Source: Methylomagnum ishizawai
GTDB lineage: Bacteria; Pseudomonadota; Gammaproteobacteria; Methylococcales; Methylococcaceae
Direction: 5' to 3'
DNA length: 64,000 bases
NCBI RefSeq assembly: GCF_019670005.1
Contig: NZ_AP019783.1
Location: 826,501-890,500 of the forward strand
Positions 1-9,214 of this stretch are shown piece after piece. The notes under the pieces are model-generated. The model saw only the letters and a program-made list of their open reading frames with translations. It made no database searches and had not been told where the DNA came from. Each line of letters starts with the position of its first letter. Within the stretch, counting starts at the first letter, position 1. The translations under genes were made by a program, and so were the position numbers.

Positions 1-419
1 GTGGTGGCCCCGGTATCGACCAGCAGGATCAGGTTCTTGGCGACCCCGTTGGGACCGACGATGGCGGCGGGGACTTGGTGGTGGCTGCCGCTGCGCTGGG
101 TTTTGATATAGGCGCGGTCGGCGGAGGTTTTGGGGCCGTCCGTGGGTTTGCGGCTGGTGATGCGGACTTGCTCGATGGCGTTGGGCGTGCCGATCAGCAG
201 GTAGTTGTAGTCTTCGAGCAGGGTTTTGATGCGCTGGGTGGGTGTGCCCTCGGCCCGCGCCGCCACCGCGCCGGGTTCCAGCCGGTCCAGGCCCTCGATG
301 GCGAAATGGCCTTGCCGGGCGAGGGTTTCCAGCGCGTCGCGCAGATCGCCCGGCGCGGCCTGGGCCGGCAGCGTCCAAACGCAGGCTATCCAGAGCAAGG
401 GGCGGAGGGCGGTATGCAT
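1..419 (-). CDS. Retropepsin-like aspartic protease, C-terminus beyond window
   Basis: Reading leftward from the ATG at 417-419, the product begins with a Sec-type signal peptide (MHTALRPLLWIACVWTLPAQA). About 100 residues follow, ending at the window edge in LILLVDTGATT. The hydrophobic-D-T/S-G-A motif is the catalytic aspartate loop of clan AA retropepsin-like proteases, so the catalytic domain has only just begun and the rest lies left of base 1. It is probably a periplasmic protease or a protein with an N-terminal secretin-like domain. The stop of glgA lies only 18 bp upstream on the same strand, so the two may be co-transcribed. The family call rests on the DTGA motif alone. Confidence 0.7.
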   Translation of the reverse strand, partial: MHTALRPLLWIACVWTLPAQAAPGDLRDALETLARQGHFAIEGLDRLEPGAVAARAEGTPTQRIKTLLEDYNYLLIGTPNAIEQVRITSRKPTDGPKTSADRAYIKTQRSGSHHQVPAAIVGPNGVAKNLILLVDTGAT

Positions 420-436
420 GAGGGCCTCGGCGACCG

Positions 437-2137
437 CTATTTATCGCGGATATAGTGGTAGATGTTCAGATAATCCCGCCCCGGATGGTTCCAGGAAAAA
501 TCCTGGCGGATGCCGTTCCGCATCAGTTCCCGGAACTCGACCGGATGGCGGTAATAACAACTGATCGCCCGGCCCAGGGCCGATTCCAACCCGCTGTAAT
601 CGTAATCCTTGAACACATAGCCATTGCGCTCATCCTCGGGCCGGTCCGAATAATCCCGGTCGAACACGGTATCGGCCAAGCCCCCGACTTCCCGCACCAC
701 CGGCACCGTGCCATAGCGCAGGGCGATCAACTGGGTCAGCCCGCACGGCTCGAAGCGGCTGGGCATCAGGATGATATCGGCCCCGGCGTAGATGAGATGG
801 GAGAGTTCCTCGTTGAAGCCGATTTCGATATGGATGTCCGGGTTGTCGTCGAGTTGGCGCTTCAAGCCCCAGAAATAATGGTTGATCTGGCCATCGGCGC
901 CCGCCCCCAGCAGCACGAACTGGCCGCGCCGGTGCAGGGTGTAGAACAGGGCGTGGCGCAGCAATTCCAGGCCCTTCTGCGGGTCCAGCCTGCCGATGAA
1001 GGCGATGATGGGTTTGTCGCTGTCGGCCAGCATCAGCCGGTCGCGGAGCGCCCGCTTGTTCTCGTATTTGTCGTCGAGGCTGTCCAGCCCGTAATGGTAG
1101 GGGATGTAGGGATCGATCTCGGGATTCCAGACCTTGTAATCGACGCCGTTGACCACGCCGCCGTATTTGGCGTGGTGGATGTGCAGGGTCGGCTCCAGCC
1201 CGAAGCCTTGGCCCTGGTCCTTGGCCTCGGCGGCGTGGCGCGGCGAGACCGTGGTCACGAAGTTGGAATACACCACCCCGGCCTTCATCAGGTTGAGGGC
1301 GTGCGGGTTGTGGTTGTCGCGCATCCGGTCGTAGTGGGCGTAATACTCGGGGCGGTTGAGCCCGGTGGCGTGCAGGAGTTGGGGGCCGGTCACGCCCTGG
1401 TGCTTGAAGTTGTGGATGGTGAAACACACCCTGGGGTGGGTCATGCCGAGGTGCTGGTAAATCTCGTACAGGAACACCGGGGCCAGGGCGGTCTGCCAAT
1501 CGTGGCAATGGAGGATGTCGGGATGCTTGCCCGATTGCCATAGGAATTCCATCGCCGCCCGCGAGAAGAAGGCGAAGCGCAGCACATCGTCGTCGAAGCC
1601 GTAAATGCAACCCCGGTTGAAGAAGTTGTCGCTGGAGTGCGGTTCGATGAAGAAGCACTGCCGGCCATGCACGAAACCGAAGTACACGGTGCAATGGATG
1701 GAACCGTTGAACCAGGGCACCCACAGGTCGCTATAGGCCTCGTGCAAATCCCAGATATGGTCGTAGCGCAGGCAATCGTACTTGGGCAGGAGGATTTCGA
1801 CGTGGTGGCCCCTGAGCTGTAATTCGTGGGTCAGGCCGAACACCATATCGGCCAGTCCGCCCACCTTGGCGACCGGGGCCAGCTCCGGGGTGAGGTGCAC
1901 GATGAAGAGCTTGGGTTCTTGCGATGTCTCGGGCGGGCTGGGTGGGGCCTCCGGGGCCGGGGGTTCGGGCGGTTGCGGCCATTCCGGTTCGGGGACCAGG
2001 AAGGGCGGTTCCGGTTCGATGGGGGGATAGGCGGGTTCCGGCGGCGTCGCGGCGGGAGGTTCTGGCGTGATGGCGAGGCTTGGCGCGGTGTCCTGGACGG
2101 GCGGTTGTCCGCCTCGGATTGGGTTTTTCGTGGCCAT
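437..2137 (-). CDS. glgA: Glycogen synthase, GT5 family
   Basis: ADP-glucose (or related) alpha-glucosyltransferase that elongates glycogen in the cytoplasm. After a proline-rich, low-complexity N-terminus of about 70 residues comes the GT5 catalytic start (LFIVHLTPELAPVAKVGGLAD) with the KxGGL ADP-glucose motif. The GT-B C-lobe follows (IGRLDPQKG) with the RFEPCGLTQL acid/loop motif. The start is uncertain: ATG at 2137 (MATKNP) is chosen, but a GTG at 2182 would add 15 residues and neither has a strong ribosome site. The Pro/Glu-rich tail is unusual for GlgA and is probably a disordered linker. The neighbouring GH13 gene supports a glycogen role. Confidence 0.9.
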   Translation of the reverse strand: MATKNPIRGGQPPVQDTAPSLAITPEPPAATPPEPAYPPIEPEPPFLVPEPEWPQPPEPPAPEAPPSPPETSQEPKLFIVHLTPELAPVAKVGGLADMVFGLTHELQLRGHHVEILLPKYDCLRYDHIWDLHEAYSDLWVPWFNGSIHCTVYFGFVHGRQCFFIEPHSSDNFFNRGCIYGFDDDVLRFAFFSRAAMEFLWQSGKHPDILHCHDWQTALAPVFLYEIYQHLGMTHPRVCFTIHNFKHQGVTGPQLLHATGLNRPEYYAHYDRMRDNHNPHALNLMKAGVVYSNFVTTVSPRHAAEAKDQGQGFGLEPTLHIHHAKYGGVVNGVDYKVWNPEIDPYIPYHYGLDSLDDKYENKRALRDRLMLADSDKPIIAFIGRLDPQKGLELLRHALFYTLHRRGQFVLLGAGADGQINHYFWGLKRQLDDNPDIHIEIGFNEELSHLIYAGADIILMPSRFEPCGLTQLIALRYGTVPVVREVGGLADTVFDRDYSDRPEDERNGYVFKDYDYSGLESALGRAISCYYRHPVEFRELMRNGIRQDFSWNHPGRDYLNIYHYIRDK

Positions 2138-2332
2138 GGGATGCGTCCGTTTTCCTACGGGTAGTGCTGCGAGTTCGTCCACCGATCCCGGTAACGGGCC
2201 GGTGGCTGGGTTCGTAGGCCGTAGTTTAAGCCATCCCTTATGGCGAAAGAATTGCGGGGAGGCCAGAGGCCTGGAGCTTGAATCCCCAGGTCCAAGGTCT
2301 CCAGCCTCCAGCCCCGTTCCCCAAGGCTCGTT

Positions 2333-3604
2333 TCAAGCCCGGCCGGCCACCAGGATGCGTCCCATGCCGGGGGCGAGTTCGAAGCCGAACGGCGCGGGCA
2401 GATACTCCATGGCCCATTCCGGCGAGGCATCGACCATGGGCGCGACGCTCTGCACGTAATGGTTGAGGTTGTCGGTATGGAAGTACTGCCGGTGCCAAAT
2501 ATCCTTGTTGAGGATGATCAAGGCTTCGCCGCCGGTCTTGGGCGAGGCTTTCCACAGCAGCAGGATGGAATGGTTCGGGTGATAAGGCAGCACCTCGGTG
2601 ACGCTTTCCTCCATGAACACCGGATAGCGGCTTTTCACCGCGTTGACGTGCTGGATGAAGCCGGTCAGGTCGATGGCGGGGGTTTCCCAGTCTTCCGGGC
2701 GGCTGTCCACCACATGCAGGGCTTTGCGGAAACCGTACTCGAAACCCATCGGCATCATCACCCCGGCGGAGAACAGCGCGGCGAATAAATAGCGCTGTTT
2801 CATGGCGTCCGGGTTGCCGTGGACCTCGGCGAACAAGCGGGCGGTGTCGTGGCTTTCCGGGAAGCTGATCGAGGGCACGGTTTCGCGGGTCAGATGGTAT
2901 TGCTCCATCAGCCACGGGCTGGAGAAATCCCACCATTTCGAGCTGTTGAAGATGTAATCGAACCCGGCGCGGGCGGTGTCCTTGGTTTGCTCGGGATTGC
3001 AGCCCAGGGTTTCGGCGGCGAACACCGTATCCGGCCATTTTTTACGGATATCGGCGATCAAGCGCCGCCAGAAATCGCTGGGCAATTGGTAGGCCGCGTC
3101 GCAGCGCAAACCCTTGAAACCCAGCTCCAGCAGGTATTCGACGGTTTTCAGGCAATAACGGTACAAGCCTTCGCGGTCGGAGGTGTGGGCGTGGTCGAAG
3201 CGGGCCAAGTCGTGCCAGACCACTTCCTGGCCGTCGTGGACGCAGGACGGATGGGCGATCTGGCCGTTCTTCTTGGCGAACCATTCGGGATGCTGCTTGA
3301 GCAGGGCCGAATCGTAGGCGCAATGGTTGATGACCAAGTCCACCATCATCGACAGCCCCAGTTTCTCGGCCTCGGTCACCACGGCCTTCATCTGGGCTTC
3401 GGGGGTGGCCGTGCCTTTCTCGGCCAGGAGCTTGGGGTTGAGGGCGAAATAATCCTTGATCGAATACAGGCTGCCGGATTGGCCGGTTTGCTGGACGGGA
3501 TTGACGAAGATCCAATCGAAACCCATATGGGCGGCGCGTTCCAAATGGGGTTTCCATTGGTTCAGGCGGCCCGCCAATAGGGGGAATAGGTTGTAGATTT
3601 TCAT
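2333..3604 (-). CDS. GH13 alpha-amylase-family enzyme
   Basis: 423-residue TIM-barrel glycosidase or transglycosidase acting on alpha-1,4-glucans. The conserved regions are visible: DLVINH (region I), GLRCDAAY (region II, nucleophile Asp), AAETLG (region III, acid/base Glu) and FPESHDTARL (region IV, the His-Asp pair). The barrel starts almost at residue 1 and no large accessory domain is present. The insert around 60-110 recalls maltosyltransferase-type GH13 members, but a substrate cannot be assigned from sequence alone. It lies about 200 bp upstream of glgA on the same strand, which fits glycogen metabolism. Confidence 0.85.
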   Translation of the reverse strand: MKIYNLFPLLAGRLNQWKPHLERAAHMGFDWIFVNPVQQTGQSGSLYSIKDYFALNPKLLAEKGTATPEAQMKAVVTEAEKLGLSMMVDLVINHCAYDSALLKQHPEWFAKKNGQIAHPSCVHDGQEVVWHDLARFDHAHTSDREGLYRYCLKTVEYLLELGFKGLRCDAAYQLPSDFWRRLIADIRKKWPDTVFAAETLGCNPEQTKDTARAGFDYIFNSSKWWDFSSPWLMEQYHLTRETVPSISFPESHDTARLFAEVHGNPDAMKQRYLFAALFSAGVMMPMGFEYGFRKALHVVDSRPEDWETPAIDLTGFIQHVNAVKSRYPVFMEESVTEVLPYHPNHSILLLWKASPKTGGEALIILNKDIWHRQYFHTDNLNHYVQSVAPMVDASPEWAMEYLPAPFGFELAPGMGRILVAGRA

Positions 3605-3725
3605 GGGCTGGGTGTACCGGATAGCGCCCGCCGCGGTATGGGCGGGAAGAGGGGGATTTTAAGTCGCGGCCAGTTCGCGGTTGGGCCAATAGACTGTTTC
3701 CCCCCGGCGCGGGCCGCGTTTGGCC

Positions 3726-4679
3726 CTATTTCGCCTTCACCGCCACGATGATTTTCCCCCGCGCCCGCCCCGTTTGGCTCTGGCCCAGGGCGGCGGCCAG
3801 TTCCGCTAGGGGATAAACACTGTCGATCACGGTGCGGAGCGCGCCTTGCTGGGCCAGACCGGCCAGATAATCGAGATCGGCCCGGTTCGGCTTGACGGCG
3901 GTGAAGCGCAGGCGTTGGCGCGAATATAGCGGCAGGGTCCGGGCCTGGAGCCAAGGGCCGGGTTTGGCCAACAGCGAGACGTAGACGCCCGCCTCGGCCA
4001 ACAGCGGACGCCAAGCCCCGAACGGGCGGTTCATCACCGTGTCGAGGATGACATCGAAACCCGGCTTCGAGGCCGCGGGTTCGCCTTGGGTGTAATCGAT
4101 GACTTCATCCGCGCCCAGGCTCCGCACCAGTTCGATATTGCGGCCGCTGCACACGCCTGTGACCCCCGCGCCCAGGGCCTTGGCGATCTGCACCGCGTAA
4201 TGGCCGACGCCACCCGCCGCGCCGACGATCAAGGCGCGTTGCCCGGCTTGTAAGCCGCCTGGGTCGCGCAGGGCTTGCAAGGCGGTCATCCCGGCCAGGG
4301 GCAGGCCCGCCGCCGCCCGGTCGTCCAGCGCGGCGGGGACCGGGGCGGCATAGGCGGCGTCCAGCACCAGATATTCCGCCGCCGCGCCCTGGGTTTTCAA
4401 CGGCGACATGCCGAACACCCGGTCGCCGGGTTTGAAATCCGCGACTTCCGCGCCGATGGCCTCGACCGTCCCCGCGAAATCGAAACACGGCGTGGCGGGA
4501 AAGCCGGCCAGGCCCACGATCCAGCGCAGCCAACCGCCGCGCAATTTCCAATCGATGGGGTTCACCGAACTGGCCGCCACTTCGACCAGGATTTGCCGGG
4601 GACCGGGCGTGGGGATGGGGATTTCGGCCGGGCCGAGCTGGGCGAGGCCGCCATAGGGTTTGAATTGCATGGATTGCAT
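3726..4679 (-). CDS. MDR-family NAD(P)-dependent quinone oxidoreductase
   Basis: 317-residue zinc-independent medium-chain dehydrogenase/reductase. The N-terminal GroES-like domain includes SVNPIDWKLRGG and GDRVFGM. The Rossmann nucleotide site is ALIVGAAGGVGHYAVQIAKALGA (GxxGxxG), followed by GADEVIDYTQ. There is no zinc-binding cysteine cluster, which favours quinone or enone reduction over alcohol oxidation. The start is well supported: an AGGAG ribosome site lies about nine bases upstream of the ATG at 4679. The physiological substrate is unknown. Confidence 0.9.
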   Translation of the reverse strand: MQSMQFKPYGGLAQLGPAEIPIPTPGPRQILVEVAASSVNPIDWKLRGGWLRWIVGLAGFPATPCFDFAGTVEAIGAEVADFKPGDRVFGMSPLKTQGAAAEYLVLDAAYAAPVPAALDDRAAAGLPLAGMTALQALRDPGGLQAGQRALIVGAAGGVGHYAVQIAKALGAGVTGVCSGRNIELVRSLGADEVIDYTQGEPAASKPGFDVILDTVMNRPFGAWRPLLAEAGVYVSLLAKPGPWLQARTLPLYSRQRLRFTAVKPNRADLDYLAGLAQQGALRTVIDSVYPLAELAAALGQSQTGRARGKIIVAVKAK

Positions 4680-4728
4680 CGGGGATCGCTCCTGTTGCGG
4701 GCTGGGAAGGTTCGGGCGGCGGCGTGGC

Positions 4729-5025
4729 TCACCATTTCAGGCGGATGCCGATGGATAGGGTGGAACTCCATAGTTTGCGGACCGAGCGCAGTTGGAAGGA
4801 CAAGGCTTTCGGCGCGGCGGGCAGCGGGGTGTAGGCATCGAGCAGGGCGCGGAGGAGGCTGCCGCGGGCCGCGCCGCGCCGGGCCGGGACCAGCCAGCGC
4901 AGGAAGGTGGTGGCGATCCGTTCGACGTGGGAGGCCGCCGCGCCGCCATCCCGCCAAGAGCGCAGCAGCGCGGGTAGTGGATTCCTGAAGCGGGACCGTT
5001 GGCGTCTGGCCTGGGGGATTCGCAT
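4729..5025 (-). CDS. Small basic hypothetical protein
   Basis: 98 residues starting MRIPQARRQRSRFRNPLPAL. The start at 5025 is preceded by GAGGA at a good distance, so it is preferred over longer frames. The protein is arginine-rich at the N-terminus, has no signal peptide or clear transmembrane segment, and carries no motif I recognise. It lies upstream of the MDR gene on the same strand with a gap of about 50 bp, so co-transcription is possible. A conserved function cannot be claimed. Confidence 0.5.
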   Translation of the reverse strand: MRIPQARRQRSRFRNPLPALLRSWRDGGAAASHVERIATTFLRWLVPARRGAARGSLLRALLDAYTPLPAAPKALSFQLRSVRKLWSSTLSIGIRLKW

Positions 5026-5182
5026 GGTGGGCTTCCTCGGGATGGGCGGGGACCGGGGCGGTTTCCGATGGACCGGAACGCCGCGCGCCATCATAGCCCA
5101 AACCCGTGCGGGGATCGCGGGGTCGCCGGGAGCGCGCCGGTTTGCTAGAGTTCCCCCCGCGCTAAGCGAACCGGAGGCGAAC

Positions 5183-5491
5183 ATGACCGCGATACTGTCG
5201 ATGCTGGCCGTGCTGGGGACGGCCCTATGGTTTTACCGAACCGCCGGGCGGCGGGGCTTGCCGGGCCTGGCCTGGGCCATCGCCGGGGTGCTGGTCTATT
5301 ACGGCGGATTTTTGTTCTGGATGTACGCCATCCTGCGCCCCGCCATGGGCGGCGGGTTCCAGGTCCATGGCTTTTGGACCGGCATCGGCATGGACCTAAC
5401 CGCGATTGCCTGCGGGGCGCTGTGCATGGCCGGGTTCCGCCATCGGGTCTTGCTGAAAAAAGGCAGCCCGCCCGCCGAAACCCCGTTCTGA
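5183..5491 (+). CDS. Small inner-membrane protein
   Basis: 102 residues, started at the ATG with CGGAGGCGAAC immediately upstream. Three hydrophobic segments are visible: the extreme N-terminus (AILSMLAVLGTALWF), residues 30-50 (AWAIAGVLVYYGGFLFWMY) and 68-85 (GIGMDLTAIACGALCMAGF). A short basic tail follows. No family is recognised. It is transcribed divergently from the small gene at 4729-5025 and converges on the Crp/Fnr gene. Confidence 0.65.
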   Translation: MTAILSMLAVLGTALWFYRTAGRRGLPGLAWAIAGVLVYYGGFLFWMYAILRPAMGGGFQVHGFWTGIGMDLTAIACGALCMAGFRHRVLLKKGSPPAETPF

Positions 5492-5513
5492 ATCCGCGCC
5501 GCCGGGGCGGCGT

Positions 5514-6182
5514 TCACCAGGAGGTCGGCAGCTTGCGGACGATGCGCAACACCTTGCCCTCGGTCTCGATATAGCCGCCCCGGCCCAAATCCTTCATGAT
5601 CCGGCTGACCATCTCGCGGGAGCAGCCCACCACGTTCGCCAAATCCTGATGGCTGGGCTTGCCCCGGATCATCCAACCGCCGTCGCATTCCACCGCCATG
5701 TTCTGCAAGGTTTTCACCAAGCGCCCGTAGACATCGGACAGGGCCAGCCCACGCACGCTCTCGGTCAGGGTGCGGATGCGCTTGGTCAGGTTGTGGATGA
5801 TCGAACCCGCCGCGTCGGGGTGGTCCTTCAGCCAGTTCTGGAAGGCGGTGCGCGGGATCAGGAAGCAGGAGGTGGGTTCCAGGGTGATGACCGAGGCCGA
5901 GCGCGGCTCGCCGTCGAGCAGGGACAGTTCGCCGAACACCGACCCGGCCTCCTGGGTCGAGAGCGTCACCGTGCGGCCCGATTCGTTGCTGAGATAGGCC
6001 TGTATCTTGCCGCTCAGCACGATGAACAGGGCGCCGGCCTCGTCGCCCTCGTTGATGACCACGGCGTTCTTCGGGTAGGTCTTCTTGAGCGCGGATCCGG
6101 CCAGCCGTTCCAGTGCTTCGTCGGACACTTCCATGAAATAAGGGATGGTTTTCAATCCCGCCAGTGCTGGATTTGGCGCCAT
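5514..6182 (-). CDS. Crp/Fnr-family transcriptional regulator
   Basis: 222 residues. The N-terminal cyclic-nucleotide-binding-like beta-roll spans about 15-130 (INEGDEAGALFIVLSGKIQAYL, GSVFGELSLLDGEPRSASV). A dimerisation helix follows, then a C-terminal winged HTH (SHQDLANVVGCSREMVSRIMKDLGRGGYI) whose recognition helix CSREMVSRIMKDL is CRP-like. The four N-terminal cysteines of an Fnr iron-sulphur cluster are absent. The GELSLLDGEPRSASV loop resembles the cyclic-nucleotide phosphate-binding cassette, so a cAMP-like ligand is possible but unproven. Target genes are unknown. Confidence 0.92.
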   Translation of the reverse strand: MAPNPALAGLKTIPYFMEVSDEALERLAGSALKKTYPKNAVVINEGDEAGALFIVLSGKIQAYLSNESGRTVTLSTQEAGSVFGELSLLDGEPRSASVITLEPTSCFLIPRTAFQNWLKDHPDAAGSIIHNLTKRIRTLTESVRGLALSDVYGRLVKTLQNMAVECDGGWMIRGKPSHQDLANVVGCSREMVSRIMKDLGRGGYIETEGKVLRIVRKLPTSW

Positions 6183-6377
6183 GGGCTAGAACTCGCTGCG
6201 AATAGGGTGAAATCCTTCGCATTGTCCGGTTTAGGACGGCGCTAGGCAAGGTAGGCGTTCGGGGCTGTGATGGGGTTCACGCCGGCCCCCCGGTTTGGGC
6301 GGGGGCGGCGGGGGAGGGACGGGTGTAGTAGGGGGGCTTGTTCCAGGGGCTTGTGCGGGGCGGGATGGGAGGGGGGA

Positions 6378-6680
6378 TTAGCGGTCCAAGCCTCGGATTT
6401 CGCGGCGCAAGGTGGCGACTTCGGTTTCCAGGGTTCTGACCCGCTCGCGCAGCCTTTCTATTTCGCGTTGGGAGTCGATCAGTTCCAAGTCATCCCGCTC
6501 CGGCACGCCGTCGGAATTGGTGGCGTTGACGATGGTCGGTGCGGGCCAAGCGCTCGGTGCCCTGCTTCCATGGGCATTCTCGTCATGCCGCAAAATCAAC
6601 AGGCTCGCTACCGCGAGTATCAAGCCGCCCCATAATATTTTCATGCCGTTATCGCTATCGCTATTTTCATGGTGTGACAT
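6378..6680 (-). CDS. Membrane-anchored coiled-coil protein
   Basis: 100 residues from the ATG at 6680 (MSHHENSDSDNG), which has AGGT about ten bases upstream. One transmembrane segment (ILWGGLILAVASLLIL) follows a short polar N-terminus. The C-terminal 40 residues form a clear leucine-heptad coiled coil (IERLRERVRTLETEVATLRREI). The architecture suggests a small scaffold or envelope protein oligomerising through the coil. No family is recognised, and longer starts reading into the upstream region lack support. Confidence 0.6.
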   Translation of the reverse strand: MSHHENSDSDNGMKILWGGLILAVASLLILRHDENAHGSRAPSAWPAPTIVNATNSDGVPERDDLELIDSQREIERLRERVRTLETEVATLRREIRGLDR

Positions 6681-6969
6681 ATGCCAAAGACCTAACTTTA
6701 TCTTGATTTTGACTGTCTTTCCGCTGCGGCGTAGGTTTTGGATCGAACCCATCGCGCCTCTTTTCCTGCGTGTTTCAGGATACAACGCGGGCGCGGTATT
6801 CATAGTGAAGATTACCGCCGAAGTTGTGAACTATTCACATTCCTGGATTCCCCGCTTGACAAACGCGCCCCGAGGGGGTGCCGATCCGGGCAATTTTGCG
6901 GGGATCGGCGCTGGACGTGGACGGGGGATGAGGTGGGGCTGCCCATCGGGGCAATGGGCGCGGAAGCCG

Positions 6970-8445
6970 TCAGGGCGCCCGCAGTCGCGAGGGCCGGAAA
7001 TCCGCCACCAGGCTCACGGCCAGATAAAGCCCGAGCAGGGCGCTGCCGACGCCCCAGGGATTCCAGCCGCAGTGCTGCACGAACTCGCGGTCCACCGCGT
7101 AGAGCGCCAGGCCGAACAGCAGATAGGTGCCGATCCGCGCCAAGGGATAGGGCACCGGGTAATAGCGCCGCCCCAGCAGATAGGACACCAGGGCCATCCC
7201 GCCATACGAGGCCAGATGCGCCCAGGCCGAACCCCGGTAGCCCAGGGTCGGAATCCACCAGATATTGAGCCCGACCGTCAGCGCCGCCGCCCCCAGCGAC
7301 ACCCACGCCCCCATCAGGGTGCGGTCGGTCAGCTTGTACCAGACCGAGAGGTTGACGTAGACGCCCAGGAACAGGTTCGCCATGAGCAGGATGGGCACCA
7401 CGTCCAAGCCCTCGCGGTATTCGGGACCGATGAACAGCTTGAAGGCGTCCAGGTACAACGTCACCAGCAGGAAGATGAACACGCAGAGGATCACGAAATA
7501 TTTCAGCACCAGGGCATAGGCTTTCTTGGCGTCGGCCCGGCCCGCGTAGGCGAAGAAGAACGGCTCCCCGGCGTAGCGGAACGCCTGTACGAACAAGGTC
7601 ATCAGGATCGACAACTTGTAGCACGCGCCATAGACGCCCAGGATGCGGAGGTTCTCGTCCGGGCCGTAGGGCAGCATGTATTTGAGGATGGCGCGGTCCA
7701 GCATCTCGTTGACGACGCCCGCGAAGCCGATGACCACCATGGGCAGCGAATAGGCCAGCAGGGGCCGGATCACCGGCAAGCCCGCCCGCCAGTCGCAGCC
7801 GCGCAGTTGCGGCAGCAACAACAGCATCTTGAACACGCTGGCGATGAGGTTGGCGAGGAAGATATAGCCCACGCCCAGGGCGGGATCGTAGGCCGCGGCC
7901 AGCGGCGAATCCGGCCAAAGCCCGGCCATCCAGGGCCAGCCCAGCAGGAACCACAGGTTCAGGCCGATGGCGGCGGCGATTTCGGTCAGCTTCACGCCCG
8001 CGAAGCGCCAGGCCCGCTCCTCCGCCCGCAGCCGGGCGAAGGGCAGGGCCGAGAGCGCGTCCAGGGCCAGGATCAGGGCGAACCACACCAGATATTCGGC
8101 GTGGTCGGGATAGCGCAAGGCTTCCGCCAAGGGCTGACGGAACGCCACCACAGCGGCCACGAACCCCAGGTTCGCCAGCCCCAGGACCCCCAGGGCCGCC
8201 GGATACGCCCCGGCGGCCTGGGCGCCTTCCCGGTTGCGGAAGCGGAAGTAGCCGGTTTCCAGCCCGAAGGTCAGCAGCACCGCGAAAAAGCCGGCGTAGG
8301 CATAGAACTCCGACACCACGCCATAGGCTTCCGCCTTGAAGGTGTAGGTGTAGAGCGGCACCAGCAGATAGTTGAGGAAGCGGCCCACGATGCTGCTCAG
8401 CCCGTAGACGGCGGTTTGGGTGGCGAGTTTCTTGAGCGGATTCAA
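6970..8445 (-). CDS. Wzx-type polysaccharide flippase
   Basis: About 491 residues with twelve or more transmembrane helices. It begins near LNPLKKLATQTAVYGLSSIVGRFLNYLLVPLYT, the typical N-terminal signature of the polysaccharide transport branch of the MOP/MATE superfamily. It would flip lipid-linked oligosaccharide across the inner membrane. The start is uncertain: a TTG at 8445 is inferred because the homology begins there, and further upstream the frame only overlaps the preceding gene at 8484-8921. No glycosyltransferases are adjacent, so the glycan is unknown. Confidence 0.8.
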   Translation of the reverse strand: MNPLKKLATQTAVYGLSSIVGRFLNYLLVPLYTYTFKAEAYGVVSEFYAYAGFFAVLLTFGLETGYFRFRNREGAQAAGAYPAALGVLGLANLGFVAAVVAFRQPLAEALRYPDHAEYLVWFALILALDALSALPFARLRAEERAWRFAGVKLTEIAAAIGLNLWFLLGWPWMAGLWPDSPLAAAYDPALGVGYIFLANLIASVFKMLLLLPQLRGCDWRAGLPVIRPLLAYSLPMVVIGFAGVVNEMLDRAILKYMLPYGPDENLRILGVYGACYKLSILMTLFVQAFRYAGEPFFFAYAGRADAKKAYALVLKYFVILCVFIFLLVTLYLDAFKLFIGPEYREGLDVVPILLMANLFLGVYVNLSVWYKLTDRTLMGAWVSLGAAALTVGLNIWWIPTLGYRGSAWAHLASYGGMALVSYLLGRRYYPVPYPLARIGTYLLFGLALYAVDREFVQHCGWNPWGVGSALLGLYLAVSLVADFRPSRLRAP

Positions 8446-8483
8446 GGTGGGAAGGGTGGGAAAAGGGGTTCCGTCGCGGGGCT

Positions 8484-8921
8484 TCAGACCAGTCCCAACA
8501 CCAAGCCCAGGGTCAACAGCCCGAGCATGACCAGGAGCGCCTTGAGCGTGAAATCGGCGACCTGGCGGAACAAACGGTCGCGGACCTCGATGAAGCGGGC
8601 CAGGGGTTCGGCCTGGGCGGGCGGCACCTGGGCCGAGGCTTCCAATTCCAGCTCGATCTGGCGGTGGGCGCGGAGTTGCTCGTGGACCTGGCCGCAGCGG
8701 AAGGCGAAATCGGCGATCCGGGCGTCGTCCGGGTCGGGTTCGGCTTGGAGGGAGGCATGGGCCGCCACCAGTCCGGCCAGGGTTTGCGCGAGTTCGTCGG
8801 GGAGGGCAGGGCCGATGGCTTGCGCCTTGGCGGCGAAATCCGGCGGGTCGGCGCGGTATTCGGCGGCGATGAGGGCGTCGAGCCGGGCGAGGCTGGCGGC
8901 GAGGATCGAGTCTTTGTTCAT
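8484..8921 (-). CDS. Tail-anchored hypothetical membrane protein
   Basis: 145 residues, mostly soluble, alanine-rich and helical. It ends in one strongly hydrophobic C-terminal segment (FTLKALLVMLGLLTLGLVLGLV) that reaches the stop, which is a tail-anchor layout. It lies directly upstream of the flippase on the same strand with about 40 bp between them, so it may be part of that transcription unit. No known family is recognised. Confidence 0.6.
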   Translation of the reverse strand: MNKDSILAASLARLDALIAAEYRADPPDFAAKAQAIGPALPDELAQTLAGLVAAHASLQAEPDPDDARIADFAFRCGQVHEQLRAHRQIELELEASAQVPPAQAEPLARFIEVRDRLFRQVADFTLKALLVMLGLLTLGLVLGLV

Positions 8922-9097
8922 GGGCTTTATCGCGGATTCCGGGGGCGGGAAAAGCGGCAGAGTATGCCAGATGGCGGAAGGCCAGTCCGCGGCGAACCAC
9001 AGGTTCGTGCCGGAGGCCGGGCCACGCTTTTTCCGTGCCGCGACTTCGGCTACACTTAGTACTCCCAGCCGGTCGGACCGGCTCCCCTTTCGAAAAA

Positions 9098-9173
9098 GCT
9101 GGCGTAGCTCAGTCGGTAGAGCGGCTGATTTGTAATCAGCGGGTCGTGGGTTCGAATCCTATCGCCAGCTCCA
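9098..9173 (+). tRNA. tRNA-Thr(TGT)
   Basis: A complete cloverleaf can be drawn. The acceptor arm GCTGGCG pairs with CGCCAGC, the anticodon stem is GCTGA/TCAGC with loop TTTGTAA (anticodon TGT at 9131-9133), and the T-arm carries GGGTTCGAATCC. The 3' CCA is encoded. An integrase gene ends 42 bp downstream, so the 3' end of this tRNA is the likely attachment site of the element to its right. Confidence 0.97.
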
Positions 9174-9177
9174 AATA

Positions 9178-9210
9178 AAGCCTTGTAATTCAATGAGTTA
9201 CAAGGCTTTT
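9178..9210 (+). terminator. Rho-independent terminator after tRNA-Thr
   Basis: An 11-bp perfect stem (AAGCCTTGTAA / TTACAAGGCTT) with a nine-base loop is followed by a short T run. It lies just past the tRNA and before the integrase stop, so it can serve both converging transcripts. Confidence 0.85.
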
Positions 9211-9214
9211 CTCT

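Noticed and set aside
6412-9135. A 907-codon open frame on the plus strand
   Set aside because: It is antiparallel to the flippase and its neighbours, has a Gln/Arg/His-rich composition typical of a GC-rich shadow, and matches no domain.
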